DNA of 64,000 nt from Pyricularia pennisetigena (GCF_004337985.1 NC_043742.1:1536176-1600175), one strand, 5' to 3'; shown: positions 22,848 through 36,099, numbered from the stretch's first letter. Notes: a model not told the origin generated them from the sequence alone. A program made the numbers and translations.

Positions 22848-25800
22848 GTGAGGATCAGGCCCCTAGACCTACCCTCAGAATCACGACTCGGCTCCACACC
22901 GAGCCAGGGATCGGACAAGGATCCACTACCTCCGGATTTAAGCGCGTCTCTTGAGCGCGTTGTGAGGATCAGGCCCCTAGACCTACCCTCAGAATCACGA
23001 CTCGGCTCCACACCGAGCCAGGGATCGGACAAGGATCCACTACCTCCGGATTTAAGCGCGTCTCTTGAGCGCGTTGTGAGGATCAGGCCCCTAGACCTAC
23101 CCTCAGAATCACGACTCGGCTCCACACCGAGCCAGGGATCGGACAAGGATCCACTACCTCCGGATTTAAGCGCGTCTCTTGAGCGCGTTGTGAGGATCAG
23201 GCCCCTAGACCTACCCTCAGAATCACGACTCGGCTCCACACCGAGCCAGGGATCGGACAAGGATCCACTACCTCCGGATTTAAGCGCGTCTCTTGAGCGC
23301 GTTGTGAGGATCAGGCCCCTAGACCTACCCTCAGAATCACGACTCGGCTCCACACCGAGCCAGGGATCGGACAAGGATCCACTACCTCCGGATTTAAGCG
23401 CGTCTCTTGAGCGCGTTGTGAGGATCAGGCCCCTAGACCTACCCTCAGAATCACGACTCGGCTCCACACCGAGCCAGGGATCGGACAAGGATCCACTACC
23501 TCCGGATTTAAGCGCGTCTCTTGAGCGCGTTGTGAGGATCAGGCCCCTAGACCTACCCTCAGAATCACGACTCGGCTCCACACCGAGCCAGGGATCGGAC
23601 AAGGATCCACTACCTCCGGATTTAAGCGCGTCTCTTGAGCGCGTTGTGAGGATCAGGCCCCTAGACCTACCCTCAGAATCACGACTCGGCTCCACACCGA
23701 GCCAGGGATCGGACAAGGATCCACTACCTCCGGATTTAAGCGCGTCTCTTGAGCGCGTTGTGAGGATCAGGCCCCTAGACCTACCCTCAGAATCACGACT
23801 CGGCTCCACACCGAGCCAGGGATCGGACAAGGATCCACTACCTCCGGATTTAAGCGCGTCTCTTGAGCGCGTTGTGAGGATCAGGCCCCTAGACCTACCC
23901 TCAGAATCACGACTCGGCTCCACACCGAGCCAGGGATCGGACAAGGATCCACTACCTCCGGATTTAAGCGCGTCTCTTGAGCGCGTTGTGAGGATCAGGC
24001 CCCTAGACCTACCCTCAGAATCACGACTCGGCTCCACACCGAGCCAGGGATCGGACAAGGATCCACTACCTCCGGATTTAAGCGCGTCTCTTGAGCGCGT
24101 TGTGAGGATCAGGCCCCTAGACCTACCCTCAGAATCACGACTCGGCTCCACACCGAGCCAGGGATCGGACAAGGATCCACTACCTCCGGATTTAAGCGCG
24201 TCTCTTGAGCGCGTTGTGAGGATCAGGCCCCTAGACCTACCCTCAGAATCACGACTCGGCTCCACACCGAGCCAGGGATCGGACAAGGATCCACTACCTC
24301 CGGATTTAAGCGCGTCTCTTGAGCGCGTTGTGAGGATCAGGCCCCTAGACCTACCCTCAGAATCACGACTCGGCTCCACACCGAGCCAGGGATCGGACAA
24401 GGATCCACTACCTCCGGATTTAAGCGCGTCTCTTGAGCGCGTTGTGAGGATCAGGCCCCTAGACCTACCCTCAGAATCACGACTCGGCTCCACACCGAGC
24501 CAGGGATCGGACAAGGATCCACTACCTCCGGATTTAAGCGCGTCTCTTGAGCGCGTTGTGAGGATCAGGCCCCTAGACCTACCCTCAGAATCACGACTCG
24601 GCTCCACACCGAGCCAGGGATCGGACAAGGATCCACTACCTCCGGATTTAAGCGCGTCTCTTGAGCGCGTTGTGAGGATCAGGCCCCTAGACCTACCCTC
24701 AGAATCACGACTCGGCTCCACACCGAGCCAGGGATCGGACAAGGATCCACTACCTCCGGATTTAAGCGCGTCTCTTGAGCGCGTTGTGAGGATCAGGCCC
24801 CTAGACCTACCCTCAGAATCACGACTCGGCTCCACACCGAGCCAGGGATCGGACAAGGATCCACTACCTCCGGATTTAAGCGCGTCTCTTGAGCGCGTTG
24901 TGAGGATCAGGCCCCTAGACCTACCCTCAGAATCACGACTCGGCTCCACACCGAGCCAGGGATCGGACAAGGATCCACTACCTCCGGATTTAAGCGCGTC
25001 TCTTGAGCGCGTTGTGAGGATCAGGCCCCTAGACCTACCCTCAGAATCACGACTCGGCTCCACACCGAGCCAGGGATCGGACAAGGATCCACTACCTCCG
25101 GATTTAAGCGCGTCTCTTGAGCGCGTTGTGAGGATCAGGCCCCTAGACCTACCCTCAGAATCACGACTCGGCTCCACACCGAGCCAGGGATCGGACAAGG
25201 ATCCACTACCTCCGGATTTAAGCGCGTCTCTTGAGCGCGTTGTGAGGATCAGGCCCCTAGACCTACCCTCAGAATCACGACTCGGCTCCACACCGAGCCA
25301 GGGATCGGACAAGGATCCACTACCTCCGGATTTAAGCGCGTCTCTTGAGCGCGTTGTGAGGATCAGGCCCCTAGACCTACCCTCAGAATCACGACTCGGC
25401 TCCACACCGAGCCAGGGATCGGACAAGGATCCACTACCTCCGGATTTAAGCGCGTCTCTTGAGCGCGTTGTGAGGATCAGGCCCCTAGACCTACCCTCAG
25501 AATCACGACTCGGCTCCACACCGAGCCAGGGATCGGACAAGGATCCACTACCTCCGGATTTAAGCGCGTCTCTTGAGCGCGTTGTGAGGATCAGGCCCCT
25601 AGACCTACCCTCAGAATCACGACTCGGCTCCACACCGAGCCAGGGATCGGACAAGGATCCACTACCTCCGGATTTAAGCGCGTCTCTTGAGCGCGTTGTG
25701 AGGATCAGGCCCCTAGACCTACCCTCAGAATCACGACTCGGCTCCACACCGAGCCAGGGATCGGACAAGGATCCACTACCTCCGGATTTAAGCGCGTCTC

Positions 25801-28800
25801 TTGAGCGCGTTGTGAGGATCAGGCCCCTAGACCTACCCTCAGAATCACGACTCGGCTCCACACCGAGCCAGGGATCGGACAAGGATCCACTACCTCCGGA
25901 TTTAAGCGCGTCTCTTGAGCGCGTTGTGAGGATCAGGCCCCTAGACCTACCCTCAGAATCACGACTCGGCTCCACACCGAGCCAGGGATCGGACAAGGAT
26001 CCACTACCTCCGGATTTAAGCGCGTCTCTTGAGCGCGTTGTGAGGATCAGGCCCCTAGACCTACCCTCAGAATCACGACTCGGCTCCACACCGAGCCAGG
26101 GATCGGACAAGGATCCACTACCTCCGGATTTAAGCGCGTCTCTTGAGCGCGTTGTGAGGATCAGGCCCCTAGACCTACCCTCAGAATCACGACTCGGCTC
26201 CACACCGAGCCAGGGATCGGACAAGGATCCACTACCTCCGGATTTAAGCGCGTCTCTTGAGCGCGTTGTGAGGATCAGGCCCCTAGACCTACCCTCAGAA
26301 TCACGACTCGGCTCCACACCGAGCCAGGGATCGGACAAGGATCCACTACCTCCGGATTTAAGCGCGTCTCTTGAGCGCGTTGTGAGGATCAGGCCCCTAG
26401 ACCTACCCTCAGAATCACGACTCGGCTCCACACCGAGCCAGGGATCGGACAAGGATCCACTACCTCCGGATTTAAGCGCGTCTCTTGAGCGCGTTGTGAG
26501 GATCAGGCCCCTAGACCTACCCTCAGAATCACGACTCGGCTCCACACCGAGCCAGGGATCGGACAAGGATCCACTACCTCCGGATTTAAGCGCGTCTCTT
26601 GAGCGCGTTGTGAGGATCAGGCCCCTAGACCTACCCTCAGAATCACGACTCGGCTCCACACCGAGCCAGGGATCGGACAAGGATCCACTACCTCCGGATT
26701 TAAGCGCGTCTCTTGAGCGCGTTGTGAGGATCAGGCCCCTAGACCTACCCTCAGAATCACGACTCGGCTCCACACCGAGCCAGGGATCGGACAAGGATCC
26801 ACTACCTCCGGATTTAAGCGCGTCTCTTGAGCGCGTTGTGAGGATCAGGCCCCTAGACCTACCCTCAGAATCACGACTCGGCTCCACACCGAGCCAGGGA
26901 TCGGACAAGGATCCACTACCTCCGGATTTAAGCGCGTCTCTTGAGCGCGTTGTGAGGATCAGGCCCCTAGACCTACCCTCAGAATCACGACTCGGCTCCA
27001 CACCGAGCCAGGGATCGGACAAGGATCCACTACCTCCGGATTTAAGCGCGTCTCTTGAGCGCGTTGTGAGGATCAGGCCCCTAGACCTACCCTCAGAATC
27101 ACGACTCGGCTCCACACCGAGCCAGGGATCGGACAAGGATCCACTACCTCCGGATTTAAGCGCGTCTCTTGAGCGCGTTGTGAGGATCAGGCCCCTAGAC
27201 CTACCCTCAGAATCACGACTCGGCTCCACACCGAGCCAGGGATCGGACAAGGATCCACTACCTCCGGATTTAAGCGCGTCTCTTGAGCGCGTTGTGAGGA
27301 TCAGGCCCCTAGACCTACCCTCAGAATCACGACTCGGCTCCACACCGAGCCAGGGATCGGACAAGGATCCACTACCTCCGGATTTAAGCGCGTCTCTTGA
27401 GCGCGTTGTGAGGATCAGGCCCCTAGACCTACCCTCAGAATCACGACTCGGCTCCACACCGAGCCAGGGATCGGACAAGGATCCACTACCTCCGGATTTA
27501 AGCGCGTCTCTTGAGCGCGTTGTGAGGATCAGGCCCCTAGACCTACCCTCAGAATCACGACTCGGCTCCACACCGAGCCAGGGATCGGACAAGGATCCAC
27601 TACCTCCGGATTTAAGCGCGTCTCTTGAGCGCGTTGTGAGGATCAGGCCCCTAGACCTACCCTCAGAATCACGACTCGGCTCCACACCGAGCCAGGGATC
27701 GGACAAGGATCCACTACCTCCGGATTTAAGCGCGTCTCTTGAGCGCGTTGTGAGGATCAGGCCCCTAGACCTACCCTCAGAATCACGACTCGGCTCCACA
27801 CCGAGCCAGGGATCGGACAAGGATCCACTACCTCCGGATTTAAGCGCGTCTCTTGAGCGCGTTGTGAGGATCAGGCCCCTAGACCTACCCTCAGAATCAC
27901 GACTCGGCTCCACACCGAGCCAGGGATCGGACAAGGATCCACTACCTCCGGATTTAAGCGCGTCTCTTGAGCGCGTTGTGAGGATCAGGCCCCTAGACCT
28001 ACCCTCAGAATCACGACTCGGCTCCACACCGAGCCAGGGATCGGACAAGGATCCACTACCTCCGGATTTAAGCGCGTCTCTTGAGCGCGTTGTGAGGATC
28101 AGGCCCCTAGACCTACCCTCAGAATCACGACTCGGCTCCACACCGAGCCAGGGATCGGACAAGGATCCACTACCTCCGGATTTAAGCGCGTCTCTTGAGC
28201 GCGTTGTGAGGATCAGGCCCCTAGACCTACCCTCAGAATCACGACTCGGCTCCACACCGAGCCAGGGATCGGACAAGGATCCACTACCTCCGGATTTAAG
28301 CGCGTCTCTTGAGCGCGTTGTGAGGATCAGGCCCCTAGACCTACCCTCAGAATCACGACTCGGCTCCACACCGAGCCAGGGATCGGACAAGGATCCACTA
28401 CCTCCGGATTTAAGCGCGTCTCTTGAGCGCGTTGTGAGGATCAGGCCCCTAGACCTACCCTCAGAATCACGACTCGGCTCCACACCGAGCCAGGGATCGG
28501 ACAAGGATCCACTACCTCCGGATTTAAGCGCGTCTCTTGAGCGCGTTGTGAGGATCAGGCCCCTAGACCTACCCTCAGAATCACGACTCGGCTCCACACC
28601 GAGCCAGGGATCGGACAAGGATCCACTACCTCCGGATTTAAGCGCGTCTCTTGAGCGCGTTGTGAGGATCAGGCCCCTAGACCTACCCTCAGAATCACGA
28701 CTCGGCTCCACACCGAGCCAGGGATCGGACAAGGATCCACTACCTCCGGATTTAAGCGCGTCTCTTGAGCGCGTTGTGAGGATCAGGCCCCTAGACCTAC

Positions 28801-31800
28801 CCTCAGAATCACGACTCGGCTCCACACCGAGCCAGGGATCGGACAAGGATCCACTACCTCCGGATTTAAGCGCGTCTCTTGAGCGCGTTGTGAGGATCAG
28901 GCCCCTAGACCTACCCTCAGAATCACGACTCGGCTCCACACCGAGCCAGGGATCGGACAAGGATCCACTACCTCCGGATTTAAGCGCGTCTCTTGAGCGC
29001 GTTGTGAGGATCAGGCCCCTAGACCTACCCTCAGAATCACGACTCGGCTCCACACCGAGCCAGGGATCGGACAAGGATCCACTACCTCCGGATTTAAGCG
29101 CGTCTCTTGAGCGCGTTGTGAGGATCAGGCCCCTAGACCTACCCTCAGAATCACGACTCGGCTCCACACCGAGCCAGGGATCGGACAAGGATCCACTACC
29201 TCCGGATTTAAGCGCGTCTCTTGAGCGCGTTGTGAGGATCAGGCCCCTAGACCTACCCTCAGAATCACGACTCGGCTCCACACCGAGCCAGGGATCGGAC
29301 AAGGATCCACTACCTCCGGATTTAAGCGCGTCTCTTGAGCGCGTTGTGAGGATCAGGCCCCTAGACCTACCCTCAGAATCACGACTCGGCTCCACACCGA
29401 GCCAGGGATCGGACAAGGATCCACTACCTCCGGATTTAAGCGCGTCTCTTGAGCGCGTTGTGAGGATCAGGCCCCTAGACCTACCCTCAGAATCACGACT
29501 CGGCTCCACACCGAGCCAGGGATCGGACAAGGATCCACTACCTCCGGATTTAAGCGCGTCTCTTGAGCGCGTTGTGAGGATCAGGCCCCTAGACCTACCC
29601 TCAGAATCACGACTCGGCTCCACACCGAGCCAGGGATCGGACAAGGATCCACTACCTCCGGATTTAAGCGCGTCTCTTGAGCGCGTTGTGAGGATCAGGC
29701 CCCTAGACCTACCCTCAGAATCACGACTCGGCTCCACACCGAGCCAGGGATCGGACAAGGATCCACTACCTCCGGATTTAAGCGCGTCTCTTGAGCGCGT
29801 TGTGAGGATCAGGCCCCTAGACCTACCCTCAGAATCACGACTCGGCTCCACACCGAGCCAGGGATCGGACAAGGATCCACTACCTCCGGATTTAAGCGCG
29901 TCTCTTGAGCGCGTTGTGAGGATCAGGCCCCTAGACCTACCCTCAGAATCACGACTCGGCTCCACACCGAGCCAGGGATCGGACAAGGATCCACTACCTC
30001 CGGATTTAAGCGCGTCTCTTGAGCGCGTTGTGAGGATCAGGCCCCTAGACCTACCCTCAGAATCACGACTCGGCTCCACACCGAGCCAGGGATCGGACAA
30101 GGATCCACTACCTCCGGATTTAAGCGCGTCTCTTGAGCGCGTTGTGAGGATCAGGCCCCTAGACCTACCCTCAGAATCACGACTCGGCTCCACACCGAGC
30201 CAGGGATCGGACAAGGATCCACTACCTCCGGATTTAAGCGCGTCTCTTGAGCGCGTTGTGAGGATCAGGCCCCTAGACCTACCCTCAGAATCACGACTCG
30301 GCTCCACACCGAGCCAGGGATCGGACAAGGATCCACTACCTCCGGATTTAAGCGCGTCTCTTGAGCGCGTTGTGAGGATCAGGCCCCTAGACCTACCCTC
30401 AGAATCACGACTCGGCTCCACACCGAGCCAGGGATCGGACAAGGATCCACTACCTCCGGATTTAAGCGCGTCTCTTGAGCGCGTTGTGAGGATCAGGCCC
30501 CTAGACCTACCCTCAGAATCACGACTCGGCTCCACACCGAGCCAGGGATCGGACAAGGATCCACTACCTCCGGATTTAAGCGCGTCTCTTGAGCGCGTTG
30601 TGAGGATCAGGCCCCTAGACCTACCCTCAGAATCACGACTCGGCTCCACACCGAGCCAGGGATCGGACAAGGATCCACTACCTCCGGATTTAAGCGCGTC
30701 TCTTGAGCGCGTTGTGAGGATCAGGCCCCTAGACCTACCCTCAGAATCACGACTCGGCTCCACACCGAGCCAGGGATCGGACAAGGATCCACTACCTCCG
30801 GATTTAAGCGCGTCTCTTGAGCGCGTTGTGAGGATCAGGCCCCTAGACCTACCCTCAGAATCACGACTCGGCTCCACACCGAGCCAGGGATCGGACAAGG
30901 ATCCACTACCTCCGGATTTAAGCGCGTCTCTTGAGCGCGTTGTGAGGATCAGGCCCCTAGACCTACCCTCAGAATCACGACTCGGCTCCACACCGAGCCA
31001 GGGATCGGACAAGGATCCACTACCTCCGGATTTAAGCGCGTCTCTTGAGCGCGTTGTGAGGATCAGGCCCCTAGACCTACCCTCAGAATCACGACTCGGC
31101 TCCACACCGAGCCAGGGATCGGACAAGGATCCACTACCTCCGGATTTAAGCGCGTCTCTTGAGCGCGTTGTGAGGATCAGGCCCCTAGACCTACCCTCAG
31201 AATCACGACTCGGCTCCACACCGAGCCAGGGATCGGACAAGGATCCACTACCTCCGGATTTAAGCGCGTCTCTTGAGCGCGTTGTGAGGATCAGGCCCCT
31301 AGACCTACCCTCAGAATCACGACTCGGCTCCACACCGAGCCAGGGATCGGACAAGGATCCACTACCTCCGGATTTAAGCGCGTCTCTTGAGCGCGTTGTG
31401 AGGATCAGGCCCCTAGACCTACCCTCAGAATCACGACTCGGCTCCACACCGAGCCAGGGATCGGACAAGGATCCACTACCTCCGGATTTAAGCGCGTCTC
31501 TTGAGCGCGTTGTGAGGATCAGGCCCCTAGACCTACCCTCAGAATCACGACTCGGCTCCACACCGAGCCAGGGATCGGACAAGGATCCACTACCTCCGGA
31601 TTTAAGCGCGTCTCTTGAGCGCGTTGTGAGGATCAGGCCCCTAGACCTACCCTCAGAATCACGACTCGGCTCCACACCGAGCCAGGGATCGGACAAGGAT
31701 CCACTACCTCCGGATTTAAGCGCGTCTCTTGAGCGCGTTGTGAGGATCAGGCCCCTAGACCTACCCTCAGAATCACGACTCGGCTCCACACCGAGCCAGG

Positions 31801-32423
31801 GATCGGACAAGGATCCACTACCTCCGGATTTAAGCGCGTCTCTTGAGCGCGTTGTGAGGATCAGGCCCCTAGACCTACCCTCAGAATCACGACTCGGCTC
31901 CACACCGAGCCAGGGATCGGACAAGGATCCACTACCTCCGGATTTAAGCGCGTCTCTTGAGCGCGTTGTGAGGATCAGGCCCCTAGACCTACCCTCAGAA
32001 TCACGACTCGGCTCCACACCGAGCCAGGGATCGGACAAGGATCCACTACCTCCGGATTTAAGCGCGTCTCTTGAGCGCGTTGTGAGGATCAGGCCCCTAG
32101 ACCTACCCTCAGAATCACGACTCGGCTCCACACCGAGCCAGGGATCGGACAAGGATCCACTACCTCCGGATTTAAGCGCGTCTCTTGAGCGCGTTGTGAG
32201 GATCAGGCCCCTAGACCTACCCTCAGAATCACGACTCGGCTCCACACCGAGCCAGGGATCGGACAAGGATCCACTACCTCCGGATTTAAGCGCGTCTCTT
32301 GAGCGCGTTGTGAGGATCAGGCCCCTAGACCTACCCTCAGAATCACGACTCGGCTCCACACCGAGCCAGGGATCGGACAAGGATCCACTACCTCCGGATT
32401 TAAGCGCGTCTCTTGAGCGCGTC
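22848..32423. repeat. Tandem array, 84 apparently identical 114-bp units
   Basis: Units start at 22848 and repeat every 114 bases; the last starts at 32310 and differs only at its final base. The pattern of sequence lines recurs exactly every 1140 bases throughout, and I saw no variant unit. The unit is about 59% GC, contains a short dyad CTCGG-CTCCACA-CCGAG, a GGATCC site and a GCGCG-rich end. Because 114 is divisible by three and two reading frames lack stops, frames of more than 3200 codons exist on both strands. They would be 38-residue repeats rich in Ser, Arg and Gly on one strand and Pro, Ser and Leu on the other. These are not supported as genes. Confidence 0.97.
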
Positions 32424-32515
32424 GTTGATTGTAATTTCTCTCTTCTCTTCAGTTTAGAATTTTCGTCGATAGCGCCTAATATACTGAGGTTCTCCAATGT
32501 ATGCCTGGCCGTGAC
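22848..32515. mobile_element. Unclassified nested insertion, 9668 bp: 84 tandem 114-bp repeats plus a 92-bp unique tail
   Basis: The insert is bounded by AAAACGT on both sides and interrupts the transposase gene. Removing 22848-32522 joins the two halves of the transposase in the same frame with no added or lost base. The left end starts GTGAGGATCAGGC and the reverse complement of the right end is GTCACGGCCAGGC, a weak inverted repeat (9 of 13). The left end coincides with the first base of the first repeat unit, so every unit restates the left terminus. The unique tail (32424-32515) is pyrimidine-rich and then mixed. No transposase is encoded, so the element would be non-autonomous. Seven-base duplications do not fit hAT (8) or Tc1/mariner (2); I cannot assign a superfamily. 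Confidence 0.75.
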
Positions 32516-32522
32516 AAAACGT
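32516..32522. repeat. Right 7-bp target-site duplication of nested element
   Basis: AAAACGT, identical to 22841-22847. Transposase sequence resumes directly after it. Confidence 0.8.
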
Positions 32523-34424
32523 ACGTGATTATTTCCATTTTATTAGCGCCAAAAATATTGGTAAAAACCGCGATAGTTTTAATCGTTGTTAAAAAACATT
32601 TAAAAATCGTCCAACTTTTTGCAAATATTCGAAATTTGGGTAAAATCGAATTCGCCCGGTTATCCTGGCCTTTTATTAATATAAAATATTGTTTAATAAA
32701 TAATTCGATAGTTTTACGCAGTTAAAACGCACGCGTAATAGCCGAAGTGGTTAAACTCCATTTCGTTTATATATTTTTAATTAAAAAACGGGGTCCTTTA
32801 ACGCCAGATTCGCCAATAATTTGTTGCAAATTGCAAAAGAATTCGGTACGTTTGGGGTTTTAATGCAATAAAACCGCCAAATAACGTAATTAATATAAAA
32901 AATAATATATTAAATAATTATATTTCAAAGTTTTTAATAAAATTAAACATTTATTTAGGCGATAATATGCTTTGGGGATATATCCCATATTTTAAATTCC
33001 TCCAAATTATTAATCGCCAAATATTTCTTATCGTTGGAATTAACCAAAAATGCGCGGAAATCTGCTTTGGGAATATAAAAATTTTAATATATAGCCCCTT
33101 TTATTAATTGTAAAACGTAAACCATATAAAGGATTTGTAAAATGTTTAATTGCATTTGTGGTTGGGGAATATTTTTTCGAATTTCCGCAATAACGTCCCC
33201 GGTACGGAAATTGGAAATATTATTAAATGTAATAGCTAATATTTTGTTTTCCAATTTGTGTTTAAAAATAGTTTAAACGGTAAATTTTGCCAATTTTTCC
33301 TTCGTTTTGCTGGCGTTAATCGCAATAAAATCCAAAATAATATACCGACGTACCCAATTATTATCGATATAAACGGCCATAATACCCTAAAAAACGTGTT
33401 TTAAACCGGGGCTTGTCCATCCGTTTACGACCAAAAAAAGTTTACTTCCTTTGGGGATATTTATTAGATTTTAAATAATAATATTTTCGGATATATTTTT
33501 GCATTTTTTGGCGAAGGTTTGTGGCGATGGAACCCTCCATCGATCGTTTCGGGTTTGTATAAATATTTTAAATTCTGAATTTTGTATAATATTAAATCTT
33601 TTTCGCAATAAAATGCAAAATCGGACGTATAATTCCTCGACCTCGTTTTTCGTATATTTGTGGATCTTTTTCGTTTGAAAACTGTATTTATATATTAATT
33701 TCTGCAAATATATAAATAATAATATAAAATGGTTATACAAATGGTTATATAAATAATTACATAAATGGTTATATTTCGTTAACAAATGGAAAAAACTTAC
33801 CATATAAAAATCCGTAGGAATTGAATTGGGGTTAGGTAAGTCGTTTTGTAATCCGAATTCGTTTTAAATATAAACAATTGTATTCCGATGCCGTGTAAGG
33901 GTGCTGGTTCCATTATGCTGGTTTTTTTCACTAAATTGGGGATGTTTTAATATTTGCAAACATTTTTTGCAAATTAAATAAAATTCGCCGTTTTTTCGAA
34001 AAAAACCCTGATGGTAATATTGCCAGATTTCCGCCAATTTAGGTTTTTGAAACCCTTTAACGGTTAAATCGACTTTATTATTTATCGGTTGCTAACGTTG
34101 AAACCAAAATCCAGAAACGAATAAATCGAAAAAATTGTTCCATAATTTAAATGTATATATATAATACGCATCCTTTTTCCCGCCGTATAAAATAGGATCG
34201 TTGTAACCTATATTTTATTTATTTGCAAATACCGCAATAAATTTAGTTTTAATTTCCAAATTTAATTTAAAAGGGAAATTATAATCGTGCGAATTAACGC
34301 CAGGTAAACGTGGGACGGGTGTATATATATTCGAAAAATAACTACGAAATTCGTTAACAATTTCAATATCCGGAAACACCAGTTTTTCGACTAAAAGTTC
34401 CGGAAGTGGCGATGCGGTATCCAT

Positions 34425-34677
34425 TACGATAATATGGTTAAAAATTTAAAAAAAAAGGAAAATTTTTTTTCGTAATTGTTTTAAAATTTAGGAAAAAGTG
34501 GGATTGTATTTAATTTGTCCGTTTAATTTAATAATGGAACTTTAAATAATCGATAACGGGGAAATATCGGTTAAATTTTGTATTGAAAATTTGTTAAAAT
34601 CAAAAATTTATACTGCTTAATTGTTTTTTTTTTCTTTTTTGCATTATTATTTATCGCCAGGTTTTATTTACACAAAT
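34425..34677. promoter_or_regulatory. Divergent intergenic region between transposase and H3-like gene 1
   Basis: This AT-rich spacer of about 250 bases lies between the minus-strand transposase start and the plus-strand ATG at 34678. It contains ATTTATCGCCAGGTT at 34649-34663, found identically upstream of the second H3-like gene (37518-37532). The match points to a shared leader or promoter of duplicated genes. Confidence 0.5.
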
Positions 34678-35444
34678 ATGGCAAAAATAAAACAAAAAAA
34701 ACGTCGACAAATTCCTAATTCTCCCAAATCAAACCAAATACTGCCATATAATAAATAAACATTTTTTTTTAATTATCGGATATTTAAATTAACAATTTGT
34801 AAATCTCCGGTTAATTTACGTCGAACCCATTCCGTACTTTTACATTTTTTTAAGCAAATAAACCCCAAATTACCCTTACGATTACGGGAAATTCCAAAAA
34901 CACTTTCACCTATTATTTATTTAAAGGATAATTTACAAATAAAACGAGGGAAAATTAAAAAAACCGCAAAAAAATAACTGGGGGCAAATTACCAAATCGA
35001 AATACCAGAAAATTTAACACACGGGTACAAAATAATGGATAATAAAGGAATAATCGTGTAAAACGGTTTAAACCTGGGAATAAAAAATATAATTGGTTAT
35101 ATTGGATGGTTATATTTTGATAATTGTTTACAATAATTGCGTTAAAGGAAATCCGCCGATTGCGATCCCGTATAGACCTTTTAATCCCCAAAATCGTTTT
35201 TCAACGTTTGGTTAAAGATGTAATATCCACAATTGCGTTTTATATTATATTGCAAATACAAAAAAAGGTTTTAATGGTATTACAAAAAACGGCGGAAATG
35301 TTTTTGGTACAATTATTTACTGCTTTAAATTTTGCTGCTATTTATGCAGAACGGGTTATAATATCGACGAAAAATATACAATTGGTTTGGTTAATGTTAA
35401 AAGCAATGGGTTATAAGATTTTTTTTAAAATATTAAAATATTAA
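34678..35444 (+). pseudogene. Histone H3-fold gene 1 (CENP-A-like loop length), decayed
   Basis: From 35133 the plus strand encodes a recognisable H3 fold: IALKEIRRL (alpha-N), LLIPKIVFQRLVKDV (alpha-1), VLMVLQKTAEMFLVQLFTALN (alpha-2), then AAIYAERVIISTKNIQLVW (loop 2 and alpha-3), ending KAMGY before the stop. Between RLVKD and VLQKT there are 19 residues; canonical H3 has 17 and CENP-A 19, so loop 1 has CENP-A-like length. A basic tail candidate, MAKIKQKKRRQIPNSPKS, starts at 34678, echoing the H3 MARTKQTARKS tail. The segment between is AT-rich and stop-rich and is presumed to be intron or decayed exon. Histones of this class wrap DNA in nucleosomes. It lies inside the hAT element, divergent from the transposase. 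The H3 identity is seen from motif order; function is unknown. Confidence 0.7.
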
Positions 35445-36099
35445 ATTCAATTAACCGTTTAAATATCTTTTTTAAATTTTGTTTTTATTTAACTGGAAGT
35501 TTATTACGCTAATTAAATATAGATAAAATTTACGCAATTAGAAATTTTAACTGCTAATACCACCAAAAAAATATAAAATTAAAATTCGCAATTATTTCGC
35601 GTGTTTAAATTAAATAGCAAATAAAAAATCCCTTTTAAACTTTTTAAACATTTCACTGTAAATTGGCTTTATAACCAGCATTTATAACCTTTTTACCTAG
35701 CGTTTAGGTATTTTTAGGTAATTAGGCACTTTAACCCAATTATTCGCAATAAATGGGAGCGTAATTTATCCATCCACATTTTCCTAAACTATTATTCGGC
35801 AAATAATGCGAATAAATTTGTTTAATATATTTGTATAAATTTTATAAAGGGTTTGTTTCATTTAAATGCGTTGGACAGGTGTTTTGCGATTAAAAACCCT
35901 GTGCGATTTTTAAACGCGGAATAAAACGGTAGTTTTAATGTAATTATAGTTTACAATTAAAGGTTTGGGTACGCCAAAACAAATAAAAACGCGCAAAAAA
36001 ATTGCTTTAACCAAAATAAAGGATTGTACAAACGTAAAATAAATCGCCCTGTAAGATAATTAGTAATTATTTTATTTCGGAAAATTAAAATATGTAAAA
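35445..36099. other. AT-rich interior of hAT element, no frame of interest
   Basis: Very AT-rich sequence with frequent stops on both strands lies between the first H3-like gene and the unrecognised minus-strand remnant. Confidence 0.5.

Larger units (their letters stand above)
21950..34424 (-). pseudogene. hAT transposase pseudogene, interrupted by a 9.7-kb insertion
   Basis: Reading the minus strand from an ATG at 34424, pieces in order are: an N-terminal segment (MDTASPLPELLVEKL); a BED zinc finger near 34040-33885 (WQYYHQGF, CKKC, then STLTRHRNT); a VPSPQTF block near 33520; a FLVVNGWTSP block near 33430 followed by AVYIDNNWVRRYIILDF; an LRKTIELFIK block near 32690; then, after the insertion, an ARAKLDKYIDL block near 22710; and a C-terminal hATC-like FPEFAQIARDILTIPAIS near 22150-22090. 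Several in-frame TAA and TAG codons (for example after TIVYI and after KHVF) fit C-to-T changes in CpA context, as RIP makes. The transposase would cut and rejoin the hAT ends; this copy cannot be functional. Confidence 0.85.

Noticed and set aside
22848..32423. CRISPR-like array
   Set aside because: Units are contiguous with no variable spacers, and the organism is a eukaryote.
22703..32528. Giant repeat proteins of more than 3200 residues on both strands
   Set aside because: They follow from a stop-free 114-base unit; no start context, conserved domain or unique coding flank supports translation.
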